From contig NC_079975.1 of the NCBI RefSeq assembly GCF_029852145.1, positions 26,727,364 to 26,791,363 on the forward strand: 64,000 bases of DNA. Reading direction: 5' to 3'. Below the pieces are notes generated by a model. That model searched no databases and was not told where the DNA came from. It saw nothing but the letters and a program-made list of their open reading frames with translations. Each line of letters opens with the position of its first letter. Position 1 is the first letter of the stretch. This DNA is from Microplitis mediator. Lineage: Eukaryota; Arthropoda; Insecta; Hymenoptera; Braconidae. The position numbers and the translations under genes were made by a program. This document shows, one piece after another, positions 45,101-57,698 of the stretch.

Positions 45101-48100
45101 GCATTTCAATGGTATGTCTCTGGGATTTCTCGTAAAAATTTAACTGGTTATAATTTTTATATTTTCTATAGAATTTCTATGGTATGTCTCTGGGATTTCT
45201 CGTAAAAATTTAACTGGTAATAATTTTTATATTTTCTATAGCATTTCAATGGCATGTCTCTGGGATTTCTCGTAAAAATTTAACTGGTAATAATTTTTAT
45301 ATTTTCTATAGAATTTCTATGGTATGTCTCTGGGATTTCTCATAAAAATTTAACTGGTTATAATTTTTATATTTTCTATAGAATTTCTATGGTATGTCTC
45401 TGGGATTTCTCATAAAAATTTAACTGGTTATAATTTTTATATTTTCTATAGAATTTCAATGGTATGTCTCTGGGATTTCTCGTAAAAATTTAACTGGTTA
45501 TAATTTTTATATTTTCTATAGAATTTCTATGGTATGTCTCTGGGATTTCTCGTAAAAATTTAACTGGTAATAATTTTTATATTTTCTATAGAATTTCTAT
45601 GGTATGTCTCTGGGATTTCTCGTAAAAATTTAACTGGTTATAATTTTTATATTTTCTATAGAATTTCTATGGTATGTCTCTGGGATTTCTCATAAAAATT
45701 TAACTGGTTATAATTTTTATATTTTCTATAGAATTTCAATGGTATGTCTCTGGGATTTCTCGTAAAAATTTAACTGGTAATAATTTTTATATTTTCTATA
45801 GAATTTCTATGGTATGTCTCTGGGATTTCTCGTAAAAATTTAACTGGTTATAATTTTTATATTTTCTATAGAATTTCTATGGTATGTCTCTGGGATTTCT
45901 CATAAAAATTTAACTGGTTATAATTTTTATATTTTCTATAGAATTTCAATGGTATGTCTCTGGGATTTCTCGTAAAAATTTAACTGGTAATAATTTTTAT
46001 ATTTTCTATAGCATTTCAATGGTATGTCTCTGGGATTTCTCGTAAAAATTTAACTGGTTATAATTTTTATATTTTCTATAGAATTTCTATGGTATGTCTC
46101 TGGGATTTCTCGTAAAAATTTAACTGGTAATAATTTTTATATTTTCTATAGCATTTCAATGGCATGTCTCTGGGATTTCTCGTAAAAATTTAACTGGTAA
46201 TAATTTTTATATTTTCTATAGAATTTCTATGGTATGTCTCTGGGATTTCTCGTAAAAATTTAACTGGTTATAATTTTTATATTTTCTATAGAATTTCTAT
46301 GGTATGTCTCTGGGATTTCTCATAAAAATTTAACTGGTTATAATTTTTATATTTTCTATAGAATTTCTATGGTATGTCTCTGGGATTTCTCATAAAAATT
46401 TAACTGGTTATAATTTTTATATTTTCTATAGAATTTCAATGGTATGTCTCTGGGATATCTCGTAAAAATTTAACTGGTTATAATTTTTATATTTTCTATA
46501 GAATTTCTATGGTATGTCTCTGGGATTTCTCGTAAAAATTTAACTGGTAATAATTTTTATATTTTCTATAGAATTTCTATGGTATGTCTCTGGGATTTCT
46601 CGTAAAAATTTAACTGGTAATAATTTTTATATTTTCTATAGAATTTCTATGGTATGTCTCTGGGATTTCTCGTAAAAATTTAACTGGTTATAATTTTTAT
46701 ATTTTCTATAGAATTTCGAAGGTATGTCTCTGGGATTTCTCGTAAAAATTTAACTGGTTATAATTTTTATATTTTCTATAGAATTTCTATGGTATGTCTT
46801 TGGGATTTCTCGTAAAAATTTAACTGGTTATAATTTTTATATTTTCTATAGAATTTCTATGGTATGTCTCTGGGATTTCTCGTAAAAATTTAACTGGTTA
46901 TAATTTTTATATTTTCTATAGAATTTCAATGGTATGTCTCTGGGATTTCTCGTAAAAATTTAACTGGTTATAATTTTTATATTTTCTATAGAATTTCTAT
47001 GGTATGTCTCTGGGATTTCTCGTAAAAATTTAACTGGTTATAATTTTTATATTTTCTATAGAATTTCTATGGTATGTCTCTGGGATTTCTCGTAAAAATT
47101 TAACTGGTTATAATTTTTATATTTTCTATAGAATTTCTATGGTATGTCTCTGGGATTTCTCGTAAAAATTTAACTGGTTATAATTTTTATATTTTCTATA
47201 GAATTTCAATGGTATGTCTCTGGGATTTCTCGTAAAAATTTAACTGGTTATAATTTTTATATTTTCTATAGAATTTCTATCGTATGTCTCTGGGATTTCT
47301 CGTAAAAATTTAACTGGTTATAATTTTTATATTTTCTATAGAATTTCTATGGTATGTCTCTGGGATTTCTCGTAAAAATTTAACTGGTTATAATTTTTAT
47401 ATTTTCTATAGAATTTCTATGGTATGTCTCTGGGATTTCTCGTAAAAATTTAACTGGTTATAATTTCTATATTTTCTATAGAATTTCTATGGTATGTCTC
47501 TGGGATTTCTCGAACAAATTTAACTGGTTATAATTTTTATATTTTCTATAGAATTTCTATGGTATGTCTCTGGGATTTCTCGTAAAAATTTAACTGGTTA
47601 TAATTTTTATATTTTCTATAGAATTTCTATGGTATGTCTCTGGGATTTCTCGTAAAAATTTAACTGGTTATAATTTTTATATTTTCTATAGAATTTCTAT
47701 CGTATGTCTCTGGGATTTCTCGTAAAAATTTAACTGGTTATAATTTCTATATTTTCTATAGAATTTCTATGGTATGTCTCTGGGATTTCTCGAACAAATT
47801 TAACTGGTTATAATTTTTATATTTTCTATAGAATTTCTATGGTATGTCTCTGGGATTTCTCGTAAAAATTTAACTGGTTATAATTTTTATATTTTCTATA
47901 GAATTTCTATGGTATGTCTCTGGGATTTCTCGTAAAAATTTAACTGGTTATAATTTCTATATTTTCTATAGAATTTCTATGGTATGTCTCTGGGATTTCT
48001 CGAACAAATTTAACTGGTTATAATTTTTATATTTTCTATAGAATTTCTATGGTATGTCTCTGGGATTTCTCGTAAAAATTTAACTGGTTATAATTTTTAT

Positions 48101-51100
48101 ATTTTCTATAGAATTTCTATGGTATGTCTCTGGGATTTCTCGTAAAAATTTAACTGGTTATAATTTTTATATTTTCTATAGAATTTCTATCGTATGTCTC
48201 TGGGATTTCTCGTAAAAATTTAACTGGTTATAATTTTTATATTTTCTATAGAATTTCTATGGTATGTCTCTGGGATTTCTCGTAAAAATTTAACTGGTTA
48301 TAATTTTTATATTTTCTATAGAATTTCTATGGTATGTCTCTGGGATTTCTCGTAAAAATTTAACTGGTTATAATTTCTATATTTTCTATAGAATTTCTAT
48401 GGTATGTCTCTGGGATTTCTCGAAAAAATTTAACTGGTTATAATTTTTATATTTTCTATAGAATTTCTATGGTATGTCTCTGGGATTTCTCGTAAAAATT
48501 TAACTGGTTATAATTTTTATATTTTCTATAGAATTTCAATGGTATGTCTCTGGGATTTCTCGTAAAAATTTAACTGGTTATAATTTTTATATTTTCTATA
48601 GAATTTCTATCGTATGTCTCTGGGATTTCTCGTAAAAATTTAACTGGTTATAATTTTTATATTTTCTATAGAATTTCTATGGTATGTCTCTGGGATTTCT
48701 CGTAAAAATTTAACTGGTTATAATTTTTATATTTTCTATAGAATTTCTATGGTATGTCTCTGGGATTTCTCGTAAAAATTTAACTGGTTATAATTTCTAT
48801 ATTTTCTATAGAATTTCTATGGTATGTCTCTGGGATTTCTCGAAAAAATTTAACTGGTTATAATTTTTATATTTTCTATAGAATTTCTATGGTATGTCTC
48901 TGGGATTTCTCGTAAAAATTTAACTGGTTATAATTTTTATATTTTCTATAGAATTTCAATGGTATGTCTCTGGGATTTCTCGTAAAAATTTAACTGGTTA
49001 TAATTTTTATATTTTCTATAGAATTTCAATGGTATGTCTCTGGGATTTCTCGTAAAAATTTAACTGGTTATAATTTTTATATTTTCTATAGAATTTCAAT
49101 GGTATGTCTCTGGGATTTCTCGTAAAAATTTAACTGGTTATAATTTTTATATTTTCTATAGAATTTCTATGGTATGTCTCTGGGATTTCTCGTAAAAATT
49201 TAACTGGTTATAATTTCTATATTTTCTATAGAATTTCAATGGTATGTCTCTGGGATTTCTCGTAAAAATTTAACTGGTTATAATTTTTATATTTTCTATA
49301 GAATTTCAATGGTATGTCTCTGGGATTTCTCGTAAAAATTTAACTGGTTATAATTTTTATATTTTCTATAGAATTTCAATGGTATGTCTCTGGGATTTCT
49401 CGTAAAAATTTAACTGGTTATAATTTTTATATTTTCTATAGAATTTCTATGGTATGTCTCTGGGATTTCTCGTAAAAATTTAACTGGTTATAATTTTTAT
49501 ATTTTCTATAGAATTTCAATGGTATGTCTCTGGGATTTCTCGTAAAAATTTAACTGGTTATAATTTTTATATTTTCTATAGAATTTCAATGGTATGTCTC
49601 TGGGATTTCTCGTAAAAATTTAACTGGTTATAATTTTTATATTTTCTATAGAATTTCAATGGTATGTCTCTGGGATTTCTCGTAAAAATTTAACTGGTTA
49701 TAATTTTTATATTTTCTATAGAATTTCTATGGTATGTCTCTGGGATTTCTCGTAAAAATTTAACTGGTTATAATTTTTATATTTTCTATAGAATTTCTAT
49801 CGTATGTCTCTGGGATTTCTCGTAAAAATTTAACTGGTTATAATTTTTATATTTTCTATAGAATTTCTATGGTATGTCTCTGGGATTTCTCGTAAAAATT
49901 TAACTGGTTATAATTTTTATATTTTCTATAGAATTTCTATGGTATGTCTCTGGGATTTCTCGTAAAAATTTAACTGGTTATAATTTCTATATTTTCTATA
50001 GAATTTCTATGGTATGTCTCTGGGATTTCTCGAAAAAATTTAACTGGTTATAATTTTTATATTTTCTATAGAATTTCTATGGTATGTCTCTGGGATTTCT
50101 CGTAAAAATTTAACTGGTTATAATTTTTATATTTTCTATAGAATTTCAATGGTATGTCTCTGGGATTTCTCGTAAAAATTTAACTGGTTATAATTTTTAT
50201 ATTTTCTATAGAATTTCAATGGTATGTCTCTGGGATTTCTCGTAAAAATTTAACTGGTTATAATTTTTATATTTTCTATAGAATTTCAATGGTATGTCTC
50301 TGGGATTTCTCGTAAAAATTTAACTGGTTATAATTTTTATATTTTCTATAGAATTTCTATGGTATGTCTCTGGGATTTCTCGAACAAATTTAACTGGTTA
50401 TAATTTTTATATTTTCTATAGAATTTCAATGGTATGTCTCTGGGATTTCTCGTAAAAATTTAACTGGTTATAATTTTTATATTTTCTATAGAATTTCAAT
50501 GGTATGTCTCTGGGATTTCTCGTAAAAATTTAACTGGTTATAATTTTTATATTTTCTATAGAATTTCAATGGTATGTCTCTGGGATTTCTCGTAAAAATT
50601 TAACTGGTTATAATTTTTATATTTTCTATAGAATTTCAATGGTATGTCTCTGGGATTTCTCGTAAAAATTTAACTGGTTATAATTTTTATATTTTCTATA
50701 GAATTTCTATGGTATGTCTCTGGGATTTCTCGTAAAAATTTAACTGGTTATAATTTCTATATTTTCTATAGAATTTCTATGGTATGTCTCTGGGATTTCT
50801 CGAAAAAATTTAACTGGTTATAATTTTTATATTTTCTATAGAATTTCTATGGTATGTCTCTGGGATTTCTCGTAAAAATTTAACTGGTTATAATTTTTAT
50901 ATTTTCTATAGAATTTCTATGGTATGTCTCTGGGATTTCTCGTAAAAATTTAACTGGTTATAATTTCTATATTTTCTATAGAATTTCTATGGTATGTCTC
51001 TGGGATTTCTCGAAAAAATTTAACTGGTTATAATTTTTATATTTTCTATAGAATTTCTATGGTATGTCTCTGGGATTTCTCGTAAAAATTTAACTGGTTA

Positions 51101-52168
51101 TAATTTTTATATTTTCTATAGAATTTCAATGGTATGTCTCTGGGATTTCTCGTAAAAATTTAACTGGTTATAATTTTTATATTTTCTATAGAATTTCTAT
51201 CGTATGTCTCTGGGATTTCTCGTAAAAATTTAACTGGTTATAATTTTTATATTTTCTATAGAATTTCTATGGTATGTCTCTGGGATTTCTCGTAAAAATT
51301 TAACTGGTTATAATTTTTATATTTTCTATAGAATTTCTATGGTATGTCTCTGGGATTTCTCGTAAAAATTTAACTGGTTATAATTTCTATATTTTCTATA
51401 GAATTTCTATGGTATGTCTCTGGGATTTCTCGAAAAAATTTAACTGGTTATAATTTTTATATTTTCTATAGAATTTCTATGGTATGTCTCTGGGATTTCT
51501 CGTAAAAATTTAACTGGTTATAATTTTTATATTTTCTATAGAATTTCAATGGTATGTCTCTGGGATTTCTCGTAAAAATTTAACTGGTTATAATTTTTAT
51601 ATTTTCTATAGAATTTCAATGGTATGTCTCTGGGATTTCTCGTAAAAATTTAACTGGTTATAATTTTTATATTTTCTATAGAATTTCAATGGTATGTCTC
51701 TGGGATTTCTCGTAAAAATTTAACTGGTTATAATTTTTATATTTTCTATAGAATTTCTATGGTATGTCTCTGGGATTTCTCGTAAAAATTTAACTGGTTA
51801 TAATTTCTATATTTTCTATAGAATTTCAATGGTATGTCTCTGGGATTTCTCGTAAAAATTTAACTGGTTATAATTTTTATATTTTCTATAGAATTTCTAT
51901 GGTATGTCTTTGGGATTTCTCGTAAAAATTTAACTGGTTATAATTTTTATATTTTCTATAGAATTTCTATGGTATGTCTCTGGGATTTCTCGTAAAAATT
52001 TAACTGGTTATAATTTTTATATTTTCTATAGAATTTCAATGGTATGTCTCTGGGATTTCTCGTAAAAATTTAACTGGTTATAATTTTTATATTTTCTATA
52101 GAATTTCAATGGTATGTCTCTGGGATTTCTCGTAAAAATTTAACTGGTGATAATTCTATTTTTTCTAT
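42187..52168 (+). repeat. 70-bp satellite array, ~129 copies
   Basis: The unit starts CTATAGAATTTCTATGGTAT and includes CTCTGGGATTTCTCGTAAAA and TTAACTGGTTATAATTTT; its period is exactly 70. About 129 copies lie in 42187-42447 and 43395-52168. Copies differ only at a few sites (GAATTTC/GCATTTC, CAAT/CTAT, CGTAA/CATAA, GGTA/CGTA, TTTTTAT/TTTCTAT). The variants recur in ordered series, so higher-order units exist and differ between the left part (to about 46700) and the right part. All frames contain stops. Confidence 0.95.
42448..43394. mobile_element. CCCTGATTAAAAAAGTG TIR element inserted in the satellite
   Basis: Its ends are CCCTGATTAAAAAAGTGAAT and ATTCACTTTTTTAATCAGGG. The satellite text AACTG|GTTATAAT is split so that TG appears on both sides (42446-42447, 43395-43396), giving a 2-bp duplication. 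The interior is about six repeats of a unit of roughly 90-120 bp containing GAATCCTTCTCAATACCTAA. A shorter copy lies at 60336-61001. Confidence 0.88.
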
Positions 52169-52270
52169 TCAGATGAGATTATATTGTTTATTAGTATGTG
52201 TTAAAAAAATTATGTCACTAATTTTACGATTTTATGTTGAAGCTTAAATAATTATAACTCAACTATTCTT

Positions 52271-52397
52271 TCTAAACATGAATAAGTGAATATTCACTAA
52301 TTCTGAGTGCCAACCGAACCACTTTTTGAAATTAGTGGTTCGGTTTGCACTTGGCATTAGTAAATCTTCACTTATTTTCACTTATTCATGATTAGAG
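52271..52397. repeat. Imperfect palindrome near the right end of the foldback-like element
   Basis: Left-arm texts CATGAATAAGTGAA and CCAACCGAACCACT are repeated in reverse (AGTGGTTCGGTTTGCACTTG, TTCACTTATTCATG) around a short centre near 52328. Confidence 0.75.
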
Positions 52398-52420
52398 AGT
52401 TATTAGAACTTAATTATTAC

Positions 52421-52935
52421 TGGCCACAAATAGCACTTCTATCTTAATTCAGTACATTCAATATAATCGTTTCATACAAATTAAACTCGTAAAATTCATA
52501 TATAATTATTACATAACGAGTCATACAAATTTTTTAAACCCAATCAATCCGCCAAAGCACTCACATGATAATGGTAAATTCATAGGGAAAGTCTGTAATA
52601 CCGACTGTCAGCAAAGCTTAGAAAATTTTACTAAAATGGTCATTCGTATAAAATGTAATTCTGAAGAATTGGCGTTCGTAGTTTGAATATTTCGGAAGCA
52701 TTGGATTTCTGAAATATTGTCATTCTAAATATTGTTAATTCTTTATTACGAAAGAATGAATATTGTAAATTCTGAGTATGTGTTGATATAAAGATTAGAG
52801 ATTCGATGTTTTTGACAAGGTGATGATTTGTCATTCTGAATTATGAACCATCTTTATTTTTTACATTCCTAACTGTGAGTTTCTGAAGTTGGTATACTTC
52901 TGAAATTTTTACTTTTGACGGTGTGCCTGCAAGCC
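52421..52935 (-). repeat. Right terminal inverted repeat (~515 bp)
   Basis: Reverse complement of 40303-40822, ending GTGTGCCTGCAAGCC next to the GGACGGAA duplication. Confidence 0.88.
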
Positions 52936-52943
52936 GGACGGAA
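52936..52943 (+). repeat. 8-bp target-site duplication, right copy (GGACGGAA)
   Basis: Identical to 40295-40302. Confidence 0.8.
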
Positions 52944-53046
52944 GTATTTCAAACTTTTTCGCGGGAAAATTTAAAATCTACTGATGACTTTATGATCCTA
53001 AAATTAATAATTTTTGAATTTTTTTTTCTATTAACGACAAGAAAAA

Positions 53047-53910
53047 ATGATTCTGAAGTTAGCAGAAGTAACAATTTTTGAATTTTTTTTTTCAATAAAT
53101 CAATTGCAAAAAAATAAAATGAAAATATGCACATGTAGAAAATTTAAAAAACTACAGGTGCAATTTTTTGAATATTTTGTTTTTTTTTAAATTTGTCATT
53201 TTTTTTCAAATTCAAAAATAATTTGACGTCGGCTAACTTCAGTATCATTAAACGAGTGTGGATGTAGCAGGCATCAAACAAATTTAAAATTATAAATAAA
53301 TATAGTAAATAATTTTTAAAAAATATTTTGAAAAAATGCACTTATTAATTTCAAAATTTTCTAAATGCGCATTTTTTTTAAATTTAATTTTATTAATTAT
53401 TAATTTTCAATTTGTCAGATGTCTGCTACATTCACACTCGTATCATCAAGAAAAAAACTAAAAATATGCACATGTAGAAAATTTAAAAAACCACAGGTGC
53501 AATTTTTTAAATATTTTGTTTTTTTTAAATTTATCGATTTTTTTCAAATTCAAAAAGTATTCAACGTCGGCTAACTTCAGTATCATCAAGAAAAAAACTA
53601 AAAATATGCATGACCCTGAAGTTGACAGAGATTTAAAAATTTTTGAATTTTCATATTTCAACAAATCAATTGCGAAAAAATAAAATAAAAATATGCACGT
53701 GTAGAAAATTTTAAAAACTACAGGTGCAATTTTTTCAAATATTTTTTTTTTTTTATGTTTTCGTTTTAAAAAAAATCCAAAAATTATTAGACGTTTGCTA
53801 ACTTCAGTATCATAAATATGCACATGTAGAAAATTTAAAAAACCACAGGTGCAATTTTTCCAAATATTTTTTTTTTTTAATTATTAGACCTCAGCTAACT
53901 TCAGTATCAT
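53047..53910. repeat. Cluster of ATGATNCTGAAGTTAGC miniature elements
   Basis: Four or so full or partial copies follow each other. The first (53047-53248) has both ends, ATGATTCTGAAGTTAGCAGA and GTCGGCTAACTTCAGTATCAT in part. Further GCTAACTTCAGTATCAT ends occur near 53585, 53815 and 53910. Each copy carries ATGCACATGTAGAAAATTTA and CACAGGTGCAATTTTT. Open frames here are AT-rich by-products. Confidence 0.75.
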
Positions 53911-54492
53911 AACTTTTAATAATAATTGTAGTTAATTAATTAATTACATTTAATATGAAATTTCAAATTTACTTACCAGGAATTTTTAATTATAATTATA
54001 ATAATAAAAAAATTTTTGAAAAATAATTACAAGTTTTAATTATAAATAATAATACTTAATAAATTGAAAGTTTAAATAATATTAAAAAAAATTATTAAGG
54101 ACGATCTCAGACTGTGCCCTCCCCCCACTTTTTAAAAATATTCAGCAACTCAACTGTCAGAATTTTTTTAAATTAATCAGTAAAATTTTAATACCGTGGC
54201 AGTAAAAAATAATTGAATATTTTTAAAAAGTGCGGGATATAGTCTGAGAATGACAATTATAATTGTAACAGGAAAATAATTACTAATGCTAATTAATAAA
54301 TATATTTTATCAACAAAATAAAATGATAAATTCATAGGAAAGTAGACAGTAAATCAAAATTTTGACCATAAATTGGACATTTCGTCCCTTAATTGGGACC
54401 ATGAATTTATCACTTCAAGATCTGCCCATGATTTTAAATTAAATATATTTTATTAACATGATAATAGATGATTACACAGTCCATTAAAAAAT
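53911..54492. other. SLU7 downstream region
   Basis: Contains an imperfect inverted repeat at about 54103-54250 (CACTTTTTAAAAATATTCA and its reverse). No gene seen. Confidence 0.5.
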
Positions 54493-56193
54493 TTACAGAT
54501 TAAATTGTGCCATAGGATCTTCATCATGTTTGCGCTTCATCTGGAAAGCTTCGAGCTCTTCAGCAGTTGGCTCTTTTACTTCATACATCGAATTATACGG
54601 TCGTTTCCGCTCATCCATTTTCAACAGTCTATCAACTTCTCTCTGGTGCTCTTCTTCTTTCTCCAACGCGCGTCTCAGTTTCTTTTTATGCTTAAGCTTC
54701 TCCTTGTGCCGTTTACGTTTTTCTCTTTTAGCCGAACTCTTACGCTCACTCTTTGATCTTTTATCCTCTTTCTCTTCATCCTTTTCCTTGTCCTCCTCCT
54801 CCTCATCCTCCGAAGATGAATCACTCGAACTGGATTCGTCTCTCCGTTTCTTGGATTTACTTTTCTCTTCAACGTCTTTCGTCTCATCCGCTCCAGATCT
54901 CGAAGGGATTACCATATTCTGAGCCGCATCAGCAGCAGCTATTCCAGCTTCTCCAGTGCAATAAGAATTTTTAACGTAAGAATGACAGCATTTGAAACCC
55001 CACTGTCCCTTGAACCACCAGGAGCCCCAGACAGACGTATGATTATTTATGAAAACGTCTTCTTCGTACTTTGAACGGATCACCTGCTTCTCCTGTCCTT
55101 TGATGACCTTCCCACTGCGCGAGTACTCGACGTAGTGCTCAGATTGGGCTGACACCAGGTCGCAGTCCGGCTGTTTCAGATGCTCGTCACCTCCGTACCG
55201 GTCAATGATACTAGTCCTGACCTTGTCCTTCAACTCGTCACGTTTCTTATCGTACTCCTGCTTCAGGAGTTCCAGTTTCGTCGGCTCAGCGAGCAAGTGA
55301 ACGTCAACTCCCTTCTCGTAGGCATCCCAGGCAAACAATTGAGCGTTCGCGTGCATGGTCGTGTCACCAGTGAACCTCACAAAGTTCTCTCCCTGGTAAT
55401 CCACCTCGACATTCTTTCCAGCATAGGGATCATCTCTCATAGATCGGGTCTTAGGGTCATAGTAAGCGGAGTTTGGATCCAAGTTCCTCAAATACTTGGC
55501 AGTGTCCTCACGGATACGCAGATTACGCACAGTGATCCGCTGCTTGGAATCAACTTTAGTACCAGGCATGTCAACTTCATCGACATACTTGTCCTCGTCT
55601 TTGTCGGAATCCTGGCCGCCGTCGTCTTCCCCGGTGTTTAATTTCTCCGCGCGGATTTGTCTCTTGGCATCCTCGATTTTCTGGTACTCCTCGACGATGG
55701 CGCGATGCTCTGCTGGATCATAACCTGCCCAGCGATCGCGTTTCCCGTCGTAGTCTGTGGACAAGGTCGGCTGCGCGAAACTGTTGGGCGCGATGTCTTT
55801 GTTAGTCCAACGCGCGCCGACTTTTCTAGGTCTGTCGAAACAGTCCTTCTTCTTGTGATCCTCGGCCCCGCAGTTTTCACAGGAACCAGGTTTCCATTTC
55901 TTAGCAACTTTTGTAGTGTCAACACCTCGGCGATACCAATCGTCGATGCCGCTCAGAGTCTTTTGCTTCTCTGGCTGAGGACGCTGATGCTTCAAAGTGG
56001 GACCAGTTGACCCAAAATACCAGGGTGTTGCGCTGATGTACTGAGGAATGTGTGGATTAATATCTTTACCTTCTTCATCAACAGCAGCTGGAGCTGTACC
56101 AGCTTTTCGCGCTTCTTCTAACTCCTTGGCTTTTCTCCAGTCCTCGCGACTTTTCTTTTTGGGCACCAGCTCCTCCTCCTCCTTCCCCGCCAT
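54493..56193 (-). CDS. SLU7: Pre-mRNA splicing factor SLU7
   Basis: Uninterrupted coding region of 566 codons. The N-terminal part has the conserved texts KSREDWRKAKELEEARKAGT and NPHIPQYISATPWYFGS. A CCHC zinc knuckle spans C105, C108, H113 and C118 (CENCGAEDHKKKDC), followed by the conserved FDRPRKVGARWTNKDI segment. The last 130 residues are Lys, Glu and Ser-rich and end FNL. SLU7 acts in the second catalytic step of splicing and helps choose the 3' splice site; it is nuclear. Length matches animal SLU7 (about 590 residues). A CAG|GTTGG border 25-30 bases upstream of the ATG suggests an intron in the 5' leader. Confidence 0.95.
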   Translation of the reverse strand: MAGKEEEELVPKKKSREDWRKAKELEEARKAGTAPAAVDEEGKDINPHIPQYISATPWYFGSTGPTLKHQRPQPEKQKTLSGIDDWYRRGVDTTKVAKKWKPGSCENCGAEDHKKKDCFDRPRKVGARWTNKDIAPNSFAQPTLSTDYDGKRDRWAGYDPAEHRAIVEEYQKIEDAKRQIRAEKLNTGEDDGGQDSDKDEDKYVDEVDMPGTKVDSKQRITVRNLRIREDTAKYLRNLDPNSAYYDPKTRSMRDDPYAGKNVEVDYQGENFVRFTGDTTMHANAQLFAWDAYEKGVDVHLLAEPTKLELLKQEYDKKRDELKDKVRTSIIDRYGGDEHLKQPDCDLVSAQSEHYVEYSRSGKVIKGQEKQVIRSKYEEDVFINNHTSVWGSWWFKGQWGFKCCHSYVKNSYCTGEAGIAAADAAQNMVIPSRSGADETKDVEEKSKSKKRRDESSSSDSSSEDEEEEDKEKDEEKEDKRSKSERKSSAKREKRKRHKEKLKHKKKLRRALEKEEEHQREVDRLLKMDERKRPYNSMYEVKEPTAEELEAFQMKRKHDEDPMAQFNL

Positions 56194-57698
56194 CGTTTTT
56201 CCAACCTGGGTATCAATTTTGAATAAATATATTTATACTTTGTCACAAATAAAAATAAATTAATTTTTTTTTAACTAAAACTAAACACTGTTTTTAATTT
56301 TTTTTAACACCAGCCAATAATTAAAGTCTTAATTAATTAATTATTAATGTAATTCTTTACTAAATTATTAATAGAACGTTTAATATCGTTTACTATTATT
56401 TTTACGTAAAATAACAAACTCAGCTGTTGTTCCGCGGCGCCATTTTAAAATTACGTATGCGCGCGCAATATTTCAAGTGGCGGGAATTCAAATTATTTTC
56501 AAAAACTAAAGTAATATGACAGCTCCGATCACTTCGTTGTTATTTTATAAATAATTTATAAAATGCAAGTCATATATTACAAATACATATATATATGTAT
56601 ATATACATATATAAGATTTAAAATATCAAATACCCAAATTAAGTATTTAATTATAACTAATAATTAAAACAAATTAAATCAGCCATTAGCTGATGGAAAA
56701 AAATTATGAAGTCCAGTTTTTATATATTAATATATATAAATATATGATTAATTAAAGTAGTTTGTAAAAAATAAAAATGAAAAACGTCCTTAGCCACTGG
56801 GTAATTTATCGACTTGCAGGCGCATGCGCATGAGTCCCTTCGGGCCCCTTATTTCTGACAGTGATGGTGGGGGAAGTAAAAGTATTGGTCTTTGTCTCTG
56901 TCTCTGTCCAGCATTGAACTTCTTGGGACTTAAGATCAAGACTCGAGCAATCCAGCAAATCCCCTCTACACAATATATTATATTATACATCCATACCCAC
57001 CATCGCACATCCTGATCGGGTCAAATCGTAGCGGAGATCGGCTCAGCCCGATAAGTGACCCAACCAGCGCAAGGCTTAAGCAGTGGGACCAGACCCAACC
57101 ACCAACACACCAATACTATACCAGGTACCACTTATTTGTATATATTATCAGTACTAAGTCTAAGTACTATACCAAGTCCCAGTCTGAGTATTGAGAGTAT
57201 TGGGTATTGAGTGAACGAAACCATTAGTGAAAGACAAACAGACTGACAGAGTAGAGTAGAGTACGAACTACAAACAAATACTTAAATATCATCAACGTGA
57301 TGATAAGTTAATTGCCCATTGTTGGGCCCAGAGCTTTAACACCCAGCATACTCTTGTAATTACAATATTGAGCGAAGAGTTACCACAACTATACACAATA
57401 TTACTGTACCATATTAATGTAACCAACCACCAAGGAATTTAAAGACTCGCATTCCAGATCCAGCTGCGAGGTATTTGGAATGCAAGATCAAGATGGTGGT
57501 AACTATAAAACTTATATCCGATTATGTCATAAACTTCTGATCATCATTCACGTCAACGTAATCCAGGTAAATAATAATTACTATTATTATTTTTATTGAT
57601 CACCAATTAGTCTAGTGATCAAATAATAAATTTTTAGTGAGTAATTAAATTCAGGAGTTTCTAAAATATTTAAAATCCAATGTAGGTCGGAGAATGGA
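56194..57698. other. SLU7-FBXL7 divergent upstream region
   Basis: Between two divergently transcribed genes. No coding exon was found. The part from about 56780 to 57560 is less AT-rich and may be FBXL7 5' leader. A donor-like CCAG|GTAAAT at 57566 and an acceptor-like TGTAG at 57681-57685 would define a 119-bp leader intron just before the start codon. Confidence 0.45.

Larger units (their letters stand above)
40303..52935. mobile_element. 12.6-kb foldback-like element filled with satellite DNA
   Basis: The two ends are inverted copies about 520 bp long (40303-40822 and about 52421-52935), beginning GGCTTGCAGGCACACCGTCA and nearly identical base for base. The 8-bp sequence GGACGGAA flanks both ends. 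Inside, from left: about 180 bases of unique DNA, a dispersed repeat (41004-42186), a 70-bp tandem array (42187-52168) interrupted by a 947-bp element, and an imperfect palindrome (52271-52397). No transposase frame is present. Long inverted repeats around tandem repeats with a short target duplication are the hallmarks of foldback-type DNA elements; an 8-bp duplication also fits hAT- or P-like transposases. It sits about 140 bp upstream of the aminopeptidase start. Confidence 0.8.

Noticed and set aside
42187..52168. CRISPR-like regular array
   Set aside because: The whole 70-bp unit is conserved with no variable spacers, and the DNA is eukaryotic.
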